This document shows positions 7,532 to 16,324 of a stretch of DNA of 61,407 nt, piece by piece. Made by a program: the position numbers and the translations under genes. Every line of letters starts with the position of its first letter. The first letter of the stretch is position 1. The notes beneath the pieces are model-generated. The model ran no database searches, was not told the DNA's origin, and saw nothing but the letters and a program-made list of their open reading frames with translations. The DNA is from Anaerolineae bacterium. Its GTDB lineage: Bacteria; Chloroflexota; Anaerolineae; Anaerolineales; UBA11579. The stretch spans positions 1 to 61,407 of the forward strand of contig SCUK01000076.1 of the NCBI GenBank assembly GCA_004297445.1, in the 5' to 3' direction.

Positions 7532-8593
7532 TCAGGACTTGGCTTCGTCTGCTGGCAGCGTTAGTGTGATGCGCGCGCCCTGCCCGATGGCGCTGTCCAC
7601 TTCAAACGTGCCGCCCAGCATTTCAGCGCGGTCGCGGATGAGTTTGATGCCCAGGCCGTCATCCATCTGAACCTTGTCCGGGTCAAACCCTTTGCCGTTG
7701 TCTTCTACCGCCAGGCGAATGGCGTCCGCACCCATATCCAGGTGAACCTTAATCTGGTTAGCCTGGCTGTGCAGCGCGGAATTGTTCAGCAGTTCCTGCA
7801 TGGCGCGGAACAGCATCACTTCCAGGTAGTTCTCCAGCCGGCGCTCGCTGCCGGTGATCTGGACGCTCACTTCCATGCTCGACTTCTCGCGGAAATGCTC
7901 GGCATATTTCTTGAGAGTAGGCGCCAGACCCAGGTCATCCAGCATCATCGGACGCAAGTCAAAAATGAAATCGCGCACCAGACCAAACGCGGTGGAAGCC
8001 GCCGCTTTGAGGCTGGAGAGTTCGTCCCGAGCACGTTGTTGGTCCACATCGAACAACTTCATGGCGATCTCGGTCTGCAGGATGAAGTTGGAAAGCGTCT
8101 GTGCCGGGCCATCATGCATCTGGCGCGAGAGACGCTGCCGTTCTGCTTCCTGGGATTGGATCATCATCTCTGCCGTGGCGAAGCTGCTGCCAGACGAGCC
8201 GTTGCTCCCGGAATCCGGTCCGCCGCCCGCCATGGTCGTCTGAATCTGTTTGAGTAGAGTGATGAAGCGTTCAATCAGGGTGCGCTCAGCCTGCAACTTC
8301 TCGAGCTGGCTGCGCATCACCACCAGCCGCTGCTGAGCATCCAGCGCCGCGTCATAGGCAGTCTGGACATCGCTCACAGCCATGGTTTCGATTTTTTGCT
8401 GGACGGAGTTGAGATGCATGGTGATGGTGGCATTGCGCTGGGCCAGCTTATCCACCTCGCCCTTGCTTTGTTCCACCATGCGGTCAATCTCGCGCAGGTC
8501 GCGCTGCGCCTGGTCCAACTGCTGCTGCACGCCGGACGAGAGCGAGTCCCAGCCGCCAGATTCAGATTGTTCGGTCAGTTCAGGAAATGCCAT
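7532..8593 (-). CDS. Soluble DegS-like sensor histidine kinase
   Basis: This two-component kinase (HisKA_3 plus HATPase_c, 353 aa) phosphorylates a NarL-type regulator, probably the adjacent gene product. It has no membrane segment. Residues about 20-125 are a long heptad-rich coiled coil, followed by a Gly/Ser-rich linker (about 125-140). The phospho-acceptor His is in RQRLSRQMHDGPAQTL. The ATP-binding N box contains QELLNNSALH and the G1 box VEDNGKGFD. The coiled-coil sensor resembles DegS of Bacillus. It starts 7 nt downstream of the regulator gene and ends about 160 nt upstream of flp, so control of the pilus locus is a reasonable guess. The signal sensed is unknown. Confidence 0.9.
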   Translation of the reverse strand: MAFPELTEQSESGGWDSLSSGVQQQLDQAQRDLREIDRMVEQSKGEVDKLAQRNATITMHLNSVQQKIETMAVSDVQTAYDAALDAQQRLVVMRSQLEKLQAERTLIERFITLLKQIQTTMAGGGPDSGSNGSSGSSFATAEMMIQSQEAERQRLSRQMHDGPAQTLSNFILQTEIAMKLFDVDQQRARDELSSLKAAASTAFGLVRDFIFDLRPMMLDDLGLAPTLKKYAEHFREKSSMEVSVQITGSERRLENYLEVMLFRAMQELLNNSALHSQANQIKVHLDMGADAIRLAVEDNGKGFDPDKVQMDDGLGIKLIRDRAEMLGGTFEVDSAIGQGARITLTLPADEAKS

Positions 8594-8599
8594 GCTTCC

Positions 8600-9304
8600 C
8601 TACTCCTCGCCGGATGAACCGTCCTGTTTGTACAGGCGCACCCAGCCGCGCTTGAGCGCATACACCGCGGCCTGCGTCCGGTCATCCACGCCCAATTTTC
8701 TCAGAATCGCCGTCACATGATTCTTCACCGTCTGGTGGCTGATACCCAGGTCGGTGGCGATTTCCTTGTTGCTCTTGCCCTGCGTTACGCTTTCCAGCAC
8801 TTCCATCTCTCTGCCGGAAAGCGGGTGGAACGGTTCACCCGGTTCGCTGTAAGGGCGTACCGCTCGTTCGGTCTGTTCTTCCAGCCAGCGTTCAATGCCC
8901 GGCTTGTCATACGTGCGGTTACCGACATAGTAATTGCCCTGCATCACAGCCTCAATCACTGTTACCAGTGTGGAGGGCTCAACATCTTTGGAGCAATAAG
9001 CCATCGCGCCGGCGCGGATGGCATGAATCACCTGTTCCACATCATCGTAGGCCGTGAGCAGAATGACCCGCGTAGCCACTTTCTCCAGCGTGAGCTGGCG
9101 CGTGACCTGCTGGCCGTTCAACTCAGGCAGATTCACATCCAGCACAGCAACATCCGGTAATTCGCGCCGCACCAACTCCAGTGCTTCCGGCCCCGTGCCC
9201 ACCTGCCCGATGACACGCAGTCCGGGCTCCAGTGAAAGGGCGTCCACAACGCCCTGCCGGAACAACGGATGGTCATCCACCACTACGATTCTAATCGGGT
9301 CCAT
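8600..9304 (-). CDS. NarL/FixJ family response regulator
   Basis: This is a DNA-binding two-component regulator of 234 aa. The receiver domain (about residues 4-120) has the acidic pair in VVVDDHPLF, the phospho-acceptor Asp in VAVLDVNLPELNG and a Lys in YCSKDVEP. The C-terminal LuxR-type helix-turn-helix (about 163-222) includes LSGREMEVLESVTQGKSNKE and GISHQTVKNHVTAILRKLGV. It is the first gene of a pair with the histidine kinase. A TATACT -10-like box lies at about 9358-9353, with no clear -35. The start has no obvious ribosome-binding site. Its targets are not shown by the sequence; the inverted repeat at the cpaB promoter is a candidate. Confidence 0.93.
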   Translation of the reverse strand: MDPIRIVVVDDHPLFRQGVVDALSLEPGLRVIGQVGTGPEALELVRRELPDVAVLDVNLPELNGQQVTRQLTLEKVATRVILLTAYDDVEQVIHAIRAGAMAYCSKDVEPSTLVTVIEAVMQGNYYVGNRTYDKPGIERWLEEQTERAVRPYSEPGEPFHPLSGREMEVLESVTQGKSNKEIATDLGISHQTVKNHVTAILRKLGVDDRTQAAVYALKRGWVRLYKQDGSSGEE

Positions 9305-9387
9305 ATATCAATCTTCGATGACTACGCTTAACAAAATAGAAAGGATGAGACCAGTATAGCACGGACAAACGCGCCGGAAAAGCACAT

Positions 9388-10851
9388 TCAGGGACCGGGC
9401 CAGCGGTATATAGCCATGTTCTCGCCACCTGCCGCCGGGCTTACCGACCCCTCTGTGGTGTAAACCAGTTCAGCGCGGGCGGTCAATACCGGGTACCAAT
9501 CCGGGAAGGTCATGAAATAGTAGGGGTGCCGCGCGTCCAGATATTCGGCCAGGGCCGCCTCATCACGAATGAAGGGGATGACCTCCGGTGAGACCAGCCC
9601 GGCTAGGTCCAGCAGCGGGCGCGGCGCAAAATAGCCCAGCGCGCCAATATCGTGTGCGGCAATCAAGTCATCCGGTTCGCTGTTGGCCGCCAGCCAGCGC
9701 GCCGCCGCCACCATCTCGGTATTGATAATCCCGACGTCGGTGGCATATGCCTGCGCGCCCAACGCATAGAATAAACCCAATACCGCCGCCGCCAGTGCCA
9801 GCGCAAACCGGCTAAACAGGCGGAGTCCGAAGGCTCGCGCCGACGGTTTTACCCATTCCGCCAGACCGGCAAACCCCCACAGGTACAAGACCGGCATGGC
9901 CGGCATGGCATAGCGCCCGTGCTGGAACGTCACCGGCAGGCGCAGGGCGTACAGCGCCAAATGCCCCGCGGCCCAGGCCGCCCCCAACAGAACGGCCCAC
10001 TCGCGACGACGAACCGCGGTCACCAGCCGGTAAACGAAGCCCGGCAACAATACGATGCCCACCCCCACCAATGGCAGGAAGCCCTGCTGCAGCACCCGCG
10101 TAAACAGTGGCGCTTCGCGGTGGCTGGCATATTCCGCCTGCTTGGCGTAGAACGTGTTCGGCCACCAGGCGCCGGCCAACCAACGATTGAACAGCAGATA
10201 AGGAACGAACGTCAGCGCAAACCCACCCAGCAGCGCGCCCAAACTTTGCCGCTGGCGCGACCCGAGCAGGGCAGCCAGCGCGGCCGGAACCAGCAGGGTG
10301 ATGCCCTCCGGCCGCACCCACGCCGACAGCCCAATCAGGGCCCCCAACCCCAGCCAGGGTCGCCAATCATCACTCTTGGCTATACGCAGAAGTAAAACGA
10401 GGGCGGCAAGCGCCATCAGGCTGAAAAGCGCCGTCTCCATACCCGAAGCGGCAGCCCACACGCTATGCCACTCAAAGACCAGCAGCGCCGCCGCGGCGTG
10501 CGCCCAACCGGGCCTTGATTGCGCCAACGCCCCCCAACCCGCAACGGCCGCCCACCCCAGCCCCGCCAGGCACAGACCCCCCAGCAGCCACGCCCAGGCA
10601 TAGGGCGCCAGCCCCAGCCAATGGCCCGGCGCGAGCAGCAGCGCCCATAGCGGCGCGGTGAGCCCCGCCGAAGGTTGGCCGGGGATAAACGACCACTCGC
10701 CGCGCTGCGCCAGGTTGCGCGCATAGGTCTGGTGAATCCAGGAATCATCAAGCGGGAAGCCGGGCCCGTAGGCGCGGGCACTCCACAGTAGAAAGCCGCC
10801 CAGAGCAAGCACGGCCATACCGGAAATCGCGAACAGATGACGTCGCGTCAT
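9388..10851 (-). CDS. GT-C type membrane glycosyltransferase-like protein
   Basis: This 487-residue integral membrane protein has about 11-12 hydrophobic helices. GT-C enzymes move a sugar from a polyprenyl-phosphate carrier to an acceptor outside the cytoplasm. The expected acidic motif after the first helix is present (FPLDDSWIHQTYARNLAQ, about residues 34-51), followed by GEWSFIPGQPSAGLTAP. The C-terminal soluble part contains DLIAAHDIGALGYFAPRPLLD, a motif shared with the gene at 19783-21324. It is the last gene of a five-gene operon; its ATG overlaps the previous stop by 4 nt. Donor and acceptor cannot be read from the sequence. Confidence 0.82.
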   Translation of the reverse strand: MTRRHLFAISGMAVLALGGFLLWSARAYGPGFPLDDSWIHQTYARNLAQRGEWSFIPGQPSAGLTAPLWALLLAPGHWLGLAPYAWAWLLGGLCLAGLGWAAVAGWGALAQSRPGWAHAAAALLVFEWHSVWAAASGMETALFSLMALAALVLLLRIAKSDDWRPWLGLGALIGLSAWVRPEGITLLVPAALAALLGSRQRQSLGALLGGFALTFVPYLLFNRWLAGAWWPNTFYAKQAEYASHREAPLFTRVLQQGFLPLVGVGIVLLPGFVYRLVTAVRRREWAVLLGAAWAAGHLALYALRLPVTFQHGRYAMPAMPVLYLWGFAGLAEWVKPSARAFGLRLFSRFALALAAAVLGLFYALGAQAYATDVGIINTEMVAAARWLAANSEPDDLIAAHDIGALGYFAPRPLLDLAGLVSPEVIPFIRDEAALAEYLDARHPYYFMTFPDWYPVLTARAELVYTTEGSVSPAAGGENMAIYRWPGP

Positions 10852-12395
10852 GGTATCACCTTGAAAATATGCAATCCCGCGAAGCTTTCCACATACCTTA
10901 GCCCCGGCACGTCCCGCGGCTGCGCCGCCAACCCGGCCAGCGCCGCCGGCACATTCTCATCCAGCAAAAGCCAGCGCGCCCCGTAGCGCCCCGCCAGGGC
11001 GGCCAAGCCAGCCACATTGGCATCCGGCACTACAATCGCCGGGCGTCCGGTCTCAACATAGTACGCCGGCGGGTTATTCACGATGACGATTTCCCCTTCC
11101 CCTGCTCCCAGCGCGACCAGCCGCGCGTCCACCTCCCGGTACTGTGCAGCCCCGCTATCCCACCCCACCAGCGAACGATTGAGCGCGAAGAGATTCAGCA
11201 CTAGTGCCAGAACTAGGGCCAGCGCCGTGAAAAACGTGCGCAATGGTCGGGCCGGACGGCCGCGCCACGCGGTATAGGCCCCAGCCAGCCGCGCCAGCCC
11301 AACGGGAACCACCGCGTAGACCAGCGGCATCACCGCCGCCCCGGAATGAAAGAATCCGCCGCGCGCGCCGGCAAACGGGAATACAAGAGTCATTGCCAGA
11401 AACGTGAAGGCATACGCCAATGCGCCGACCTTTACCGCGGGTTGCTCATCCCGGAGCGACCACCCGCCCCAGACTGCCAGCGGGCCAAGCAGAATCAGCC
11501 CATGCACTACCAGAGCGGTCTGCAGGTTGGCGCCCAGCGCCGCCCCCCAGTTCGCCAACCAGACCGACGGCCCAGCCGCCAGCCAGCGTTCAAGTGTCAA
11601 CTGGCTGGCAGGGTAGATGAACAACTCGTCATAATTCAACAACCACAGGGCGCGCCCCCCACCCGGAGACAGTGGCGTGCCAAACAGCATTTCGTTGCGC
11701 ACCAGCCACGGCCCGGCCGCCAGTATGAATCCGAGCGCCACCCAGCCCACCGCGCCCAGACGCGCCCGCCCGCCCGCTGGTGCGGCCAGCCACAACGCCG
11801 CCAACCCGACGACGGCCAGCCACAGCAAGCCATCCGCCCGCGCCAGTGTGCACAGCCCGGCCAGCGCGCCCAACACTATCCAGCCCGGCCCCCCACGCCC
11901 GGCCAGCCACGCCACCGCCAGCAGGAACAGCCCACCGAGCAGCATGTACAACCCGAAGGCGTCTACCGCCGGCAGAAACGGCGCGTAGAAACCAGCCAGC
12001 AACGCGAAAATCCCCGCTAACCGCGCCTGCCCGGCATCTCCGGTCAGGCGTTGTGCCAGCAACGCGGTGACGACCACGCTTGCCGCAGCGACCAGCGCCA
12101 TCACCCCCTGCGCCACGCGGAGCGGCGCAACGAACGGCAGCAGACGGATGCCGATTGCCGCCACGACCGAGGTCAGCGGCATCCAATACCCGTGAGACGG
12201 TTGGGGCAACCCCTGCGGGTCAGACAGATAATTCCAGAGTACGACTTCAGTAAATCCCTCTCCCCCTGCCAACCGCGCCGCGCCGGAGAAGTAATAGGCA
12301 GCATCCATATAGCCGGGCGACGGTTGCATGGCCGCAACACCCAGATTGAAGGCGAACGACAGCACAAACAGGGTAAGCAAAACTTTGCGGGTCAC
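10848..12395 (-). CDS. GT-C type membrane glycosyltransferase-like protein
   Basis: This polytopic membrane protein (515 aa, about 11-12 helices) has a short luminal-type C-terminal domain. After the first helix comes GYMDAAYYFSGAARLAGGEG, a diverged version of the acidic first-loop motif of GT-C enzymes, and HGYWMPLTSVVAA further on. The C-terminal 100 residues are soluble and contain VIVNNPPAYYVETGRPAIVV. Start and stop overlap the neighbouring genes by 4 nt on each side, so translation is probably coupled. Base composition is very GC rich. Function beyond the superfamily is not known; a role in decorating envelope glycans or glycoproteins is inferred from the cluster. Confidence 0.78.
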   Translation of the reverse strand: MTRKVLLTLFVLSFAFNLGVAAMQPSPGYMDAAYYFSGAARLAGGEGFTEVVLWNYLSDPQGLPQPSHGYWMPLTSVVAAIGIRLLPFVAPLRVAQGVMALVAAASVVVTALLAQRLTGDAGQARLAGIFALLAGFYAPFLPAVDAFGLYMLLGGLFLLAVAWLAGRGGPGWIVLGALAGLCTLARADGLLWLAVVGLAALWLAAPAGGRARLGAVGWVALGFILAAGPWLVRNEMLFGTPLSPGGGRALWLLNYDELFIYPASQLTLERWLAAGPSVWLANWGAALGANLQTALVVHGLILLGPLAVWGGWSLRDEQPAVKVGALAYAFTFLAMTLVFPFAGARGGFFHSGAAVMPLVYAVVPVGLARLAGAYTAWRGRPARPLRTFFTALALVLALVLNLFALNRSLVGWDSGAAQYREVDARLVALGAGEGEIVIVNNPPAYYVETGRPAIVVPDANVAGLAALAGRYGARWLLLDENVPAALAGLAAQPRDVPGLRYVESFAGLHIFKVIP

Positions 12396-14395
12396 GGCGC
12401 GCGCAAGTCGTAAAGAATGTAGAAACCGTTGAGATCGACGACGACCGGCAGAGTCTTCAGCAGTGCATCATGCGCCCGCCATTCGTCCTGCGGGTAGCGC
12501 GGGTCATTGGCCCGCAGGAAGTCTGCGGCGCCATGAAAGACCAACAGATGGGTGAAACCCTCGTCGCGCCAGCCCGCCAGCACAGCGTCTGCGCTGCCCA
12601 GCCGTCGCAAGTCGTCCGGCCAGCGGGCGAGCAGGTCATCGGGGAAGCAGACTGGCCGGCAGTAATAGGTGCGACCTTCCCAGAGCATCAGCACGCGGCT
12701 CCCCGGAGGCAGAGCGTTGATTTCCTGATTAACCAGTGCAAACAATCCCAGCGTATCTTCCAGATAGCGCTGTTCGGTCACCAGTCCCAAGCCTGCTCCC
12801 GGCGTATTGCGCTTCAGCGACTCTACGGAGATTTCCAGCGCATTGGTACTCAACGCCAGCAACACCAGTACAGCGGCGATGCGCCCCATCCGCACCCCCG
12901 GCATCGGGATGTGTGCCAGTTGGTAATAACCAATTGCCGCCAGCGCGGCCAGCGGCGCGAACAGCGCATAATACAGGTGGGTGTGTGAAAGATGGTCTGC
13001 CACGCGCCCGGCGATGGCAAACACCACCACGCCGCCCACCCCCAACCACGCCGCCAGCGCCCGCGCCCTGCGGGCGCGGTCATCGAGTCCAGCCGGGTTG
13101 AGCGCCGCCAACGCCCCCAGCCCCAGGAACAGCGCACCAATCGAAGCCTCGTAACCCGGCGCATCCCCCACCTGCCCCAGTTCCACGCCCCAGTAGGTAG
13201 CGCGGATCGGGAGAAGCAGCAGGTCGGTCCAGCCCCCGCGCACCGGCCCGCCCTGCAAGACCCCCGCACGGATTTCGCTAAGACCACTGGGCAGGCCGGG
13301 AATCGCCAGCGGAAAAACCGGGTTGCCGGTGAACGCATAGTTCTTTAGCAGCCATGGAGCCACCGCCGCGGCAGCCGCCAACCCGAAGACCAACGCGCCG
13401 ACCACTGCCGCGCGGCACGGCTTCTGCAACGCCAGCCACAGCGCGGCCGGAATGAACAGCGCGCCGCTGGTGAACTTCACGCCCAGCATGAGACCCGCCA
13501 CTAGGCCGGCCAGCACCAAATTGCGGCGGGAGAGGTTCTCCTGCCAATTCAACAACGCCAGCCACAGCGCCAGCCCAAAGAGAATTCCAGCCCAATCTAC
13601 ATACGCCCAACCCAGCGATGCCGCCGGGGAATACCCCACCAGCAATGCCGCCAACGCCACCCAGGCCGCCCGCGGCGAGAACCGGTCGGCCACGAGGGCC
13701 CACAGTCCCAATGCCGCGACCGCCCCCAGGCACCAGCCCAACACGGCCGGACGCGCCGCGCCCAGCGCCATGGACCACAAATACAACATGTGCAGGTTCT
13801 GCGGAAACCCGGAAAACGCATTGTAAGGAAGGTGGGACACCCGCCCTGCCGCCAGGTACTCGGCGGGAAGAGTGAGGTGATACACCAGCGCATCAAACCG
13901 CAGCGGCGGTGCCAGCGCGGCCAGTAAGCCGAAGACGACGATGATACCCACCAGTAAGGCAATCGCCCGCCCCGTCCGGCCGCCTGTGCCAATCACCCCT
14001 TGCGCCCCATTCCACACATCGCGGGCCCACGCCCAGATTTCGCGTCGCAGAAGAACCAGCGCCACCAGCAGCAGCAGCCATGCAATCGTTGAGTTGAAAC
14101 CCAGCGAAACTCCCAGCCCCAACACCGCCAGCCCCCACAGCCCCAACCCGAGGGCGGCCTGCACTGCGGCCGCTGCTGCGCCGGGCAGGTTCATTCCCGG
14201 CGCGATTCGCCGGCCCAGCCCCCCGCCCACAAGCAGGACCAGCCCGCACAGGACTACCGATTGCACCGCCGAGGCCACACCGGTGGTGGCAGGTGGCAGA
14301 AACGGCCGGTGGGTGAGGTAATACAGGATGACGGCCAGCGAAAGCCAGAACAATGCCAGCGTGCCGCGCAGAGTCGGGTTCCTGGGTGCGTTCAT
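12392..14395 (-). CDS. Large GT-C type membrane glycosyltransferase-like protein
   Basis: At 667 aa this is the largest membrane protein of the cluster, with about 13-14 hydrophobic segments and a soluble C-terminus of about 130 residues. The first large loop carries LRFDALVYHLTLPAEYLAAG and then NAFSGFPQNLHMLYLW, a pattern typical of large bacterial GT-C/PMT-like proteins. The C-terminal part includes PPGSRVLMLWEGRTYYCRPV and THLLVFHGAADFL. It overlaps both neighbours by 4 nt (upstream DUF2029-type gene, downstream GT-C gene). The substrate is unknown. Confidence 0.78.
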   Translation of the reverse strand: MNAPRNPTLRGTLALFWLSLAVILYYLTHRPFLPPATTGVASAVQSVVLCGLVLLVGGGLGRRIAPGMNLPGAAAAAVQAALGLGLWGLAVLGLGVSLGFNSTIAWLLLLVALVLLRREIWAWARDVWNGAQGVIGTGGRTGRAIALLVGIIVVFGLLAALAPPLRFDALVYHLTLPAEYLAAGRVSHLPYNAFSGFPQNLHMLYLWSMALGAARPAVLGWCLGAVAALGLWALVADRFSPRAAWVALAALLVGYSPAASLGWAYVDWAGILFGLALWLALLNWQENLSRRNLVLAGLVAGLMLGVKFTSGALFIPAALWLALQKPCRAAVVGALVFGLAAAAAVAPWLLKNYAFTGNPVFPLAIPGLPSGLSEIRAGVLQGGPVRGGWTDLLLLPIRATYWGVELGQVGDAPGYEASIGALFLGLGALAALNPAGLDDRARRARALAAWLGVGGVVVFAIAGRVADHLSHTHLYYALFAPLAALAAIGYYQLAHIPMPGVRMGRIAAVLVLLALSTNALEISVESLKRNTPGAGLGLVTEQRYLEDTLGLFALVNQEINALPPGSRVLMLWEGRTYYCRPVCFPDDLLARWPDDLRRLGSADAVLAGWRDEGFTHLLVFHGAADFLRANDPRYPQDEWRAHDALLKTLPVVVDLNGFYILYDLRAP

Positions 14396-15651
14396 AAACG
14401 CGAGAGAGCCTTCACCTTTTCAATGGGCAGGCGGCGGTTCGGCCGCTGCACCCACCAGCGCATCCAATACAAGGACAACAGGAAGAAGACCGGCAATGGG
14501 AAGTGCATGATGAAGTGTTCAATCGGCTGGTCGCGCTGCACCACCGTGGCGAGGAACAGCCACCATAAGCCGACTCCTAACGCCGCCAGGGTCCCGGCCG
14601 TCATCCAGCCGGACCAGCGCGGCCAGCGCTCCTCCCACAATCCGAACACCAGCGGATAGACGGCCAGCAACGCCAGCTGGTTGGCCGAGGGATTGGGGAT
14701 CCCAATCAGGAAGGTGGCTGCCAATGTGATACCCGCCGTCCACAGAAACAGGTCCGAGCCACGCCGCGCCGCCACGCTCCAATCGCGCAGCAACAGCAGG
14801 GCCAACACGCCGGTTACCGCCCAGCCCAGCATGGTCCCCGGCCGCCCCCACCATTCGGTGAAGATCGGCACCGGCGTGCTCGGCAGGGTGTAATCCGGGT
14901 AGGCGGCGATCTGGCGCAGCATATCCATCATCCAGGTCGGCTCCAACAGAAAGGAAACGCCCACCAATGCCCCAAGTGTAAAGACGAATGCCGTCACAAT
15001 GCGTACACGCCGCTGGGCCAATGCCCACACAATAATGAACACCAGCAGCAACAGCATCATCTGCGGTTTGAGCGTGGCACAGGCCAGGAAGATGCCGGCC
15101 CATTCATCCGAGCCGCGTTGGATACAGTACAGCGTGAGTGTAATGAACAACGCTACCAGCACCGCCGGATTGCCCAGGATTACGGCTCGCACCGCGAGAT
15201 ACCAGAGCAGTGAATACAGGATGAACAGCCCAAGCAATACCGGTCGCGGAGTCCAGCCCGCGGTGCGCAGGCTGAGGAAGGCGATAGTAAGAATAGAAAG
15301 TTCCAACAGAGTCATCCAGGCGGCGCGCGCCACCATGAAATCTTCAATGAGTCCGAAGGGTGCCACGAAAAACACAGTGTAATACGGGTACACGAACAAT
15401 TGCTGGTCTTCCCCTGGATTGGCCGCCCGACCGCCGTAGATTAACGCCTGAATATCGGCCGTCACCTCGTCGCTATACGGATTGGCGCCGCGCTCCAGCA
15501 CGGCCCGCGTGCCCACCCAGCGCGGGATGAAATCATTGCCGCCGGGGTTGGCACGTGTATACCCGAGGTTGGCGTTCATCAATCCGGCAGCCACCGCCGC
15601 CAGTAGAACAAGCGCGATCAGCAGCGTTTTGACGTTACTACTGCGTTGCAT
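14392..15651 (-). CDS. Glycosyltransferase family 87 (DUF2029) membrane protein
   Basis: This polytopic protein (419 aa, about 9-10 helices) resembles GT87/DUF2029 mannosyltransferase-like enzymes, which use polyprenyl-phosphate sugars. The first loop contains NPGGNDFIPRWVGTRAVLER and GANPYSDEV, the usual DFxxxW-type motif of this family. A further YPYYTVFFVAPFGL segment and the later WPRWSGWMT region fit the family layout. It is the second gene of the operon that begins with the methyltransferase (3-nt gap) and overlaps the next gene by 4 nt. Family assignment is moderately firm; the sugar is unknown. Confidence 0.8.
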   Translation of the reverse strand: MQRSSNVKTLLIALVLLAAVAAGLMNANLGYTRANPGGNDFIPRWVGTRAVLERGANPYSDEVTADIQALIYGGRAANPGEDQQLFVYPYYTVFFVAPFGLIEDFMVARAAWMTLLELSILTIAFLSLRTAGWTPRPVLLGLFILYSLLWYLAVRAVILGNPAVLVALFITLTLYCIQRGSDEWAGIFLACATLKPQMMLLLLVFIIVWALAQRRVRIVTAFVFTLGALVGVSFLLEPTWMMDMLRQIAAYPDYTLPSTPVPIFTEWWGRPGTMLGWAVTGVLALLLLRDWSVAARRGSDLFLWTAGITLAATFLIGIPNPSANQLALLAVYPLVFGLWEERWPRWSGWMTAGTLAALGVGLWWLFLATVVQRDQPIEHFIMHFPLPVFFLLSLYWMRWWVQRPNRRLPIEKVKALSRL

Positions 15652-15654
15652 CGG

Positions 15655-16263
15655 TCACTTCCTCGCCATCGCCCAGAGGTTCAGGCCGAACTCGAAATAG
15701 CCGAATTGCAGGCGGTCCATCGCAAAACCGGCGCGTCCGAAATACCAGCCCAGCAGCGGCAGGGTGTAAGCAAAGACATGTTCGTCGATTTCTTCCTTAC
15801 TTACCAGCCCCACCCGCGCCATAAATTTCAGAATCGGGTCAGACCACGAAGCCGGTGTGGTGATAATGAGCAAACCCTCCGGTTGCAGAACCCGCCGCGC
15901 CTCGCTGAACAACTCAATCAGGCTATTGGGGTTCAGGTGCTCGGTCACCGCCAGCAGGGTGACGGTGGCAAAGTACTCATCCTCAAACGGCAGGTGCGGC
16001 GTGGCGTTCAGGTCCAGCGTATGCCAGATGATGTCAGGCTGGTTTTGGGCCGGCGGAAGCTGGTCAATGGCGAATTTCTCACGAAACGTGGTGTGCGAGA
16101 GAAAATAGGGGTACGACCCACAGCCGATATCCAGGGCGCGGCCCTGGCGCAACTCCGGCGGGATGAGTCGGTTGGCTTTGCGGGCACGCAGGCGCGCCAG
16201 CAACGGCTCCAACAGGCCGTGCCCGCGCGTCACATGCGGTTTGTCAGGGGAGGACTGGCTCAC
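15655..16263 (-). CDS. Class I SAM-dependent methyltransferase
   Basis: This is a soluble methyltransferase of 202 aa. The SAM-binding glycine motif is GRALDIGCGSYPYFL (about residues 45-59), and a later motif reads TLLAVTEHLNPNSLIELFSE. The segment LLIITTPASW fits strand 5 of methyltransferase type 11. The start codon is GTG at 16263. A TATAAT box lies on the minus strand at 16302-16297, giving a leader of about 30 nt. It heads the operon with four membrane glycosyltransferase-like genes, so methylation of a glycan or lipid carrier is plausible. The substrate cannot be named from the sequence. Confidence 0.85.
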   Translation of the reverse strand: MSQSSPDKPHVTRGHGLLEPLLARLRARKANRLIPPELRQGRALDIGCGSYPYFLSHTTFREKFAIDQLPPAQNQPDIIWHTLDLNATPHLPFEDEYFATVTLLAVTEHLNPNSLIELFSEARRVLQPEGLLIITTPASWSDPILKFMARVGLVSKEEIDEHVFAYTLPLLGWYFGRAGFAMDRLQFGYFEFGLNLWAMARK

Positions 16264-16324
16264 TCGATTTTCTCAGGCATGGCTGGCTGCTCGCCGATTA
16301 TACCAACGCGGTGCTTCCTGCCCC

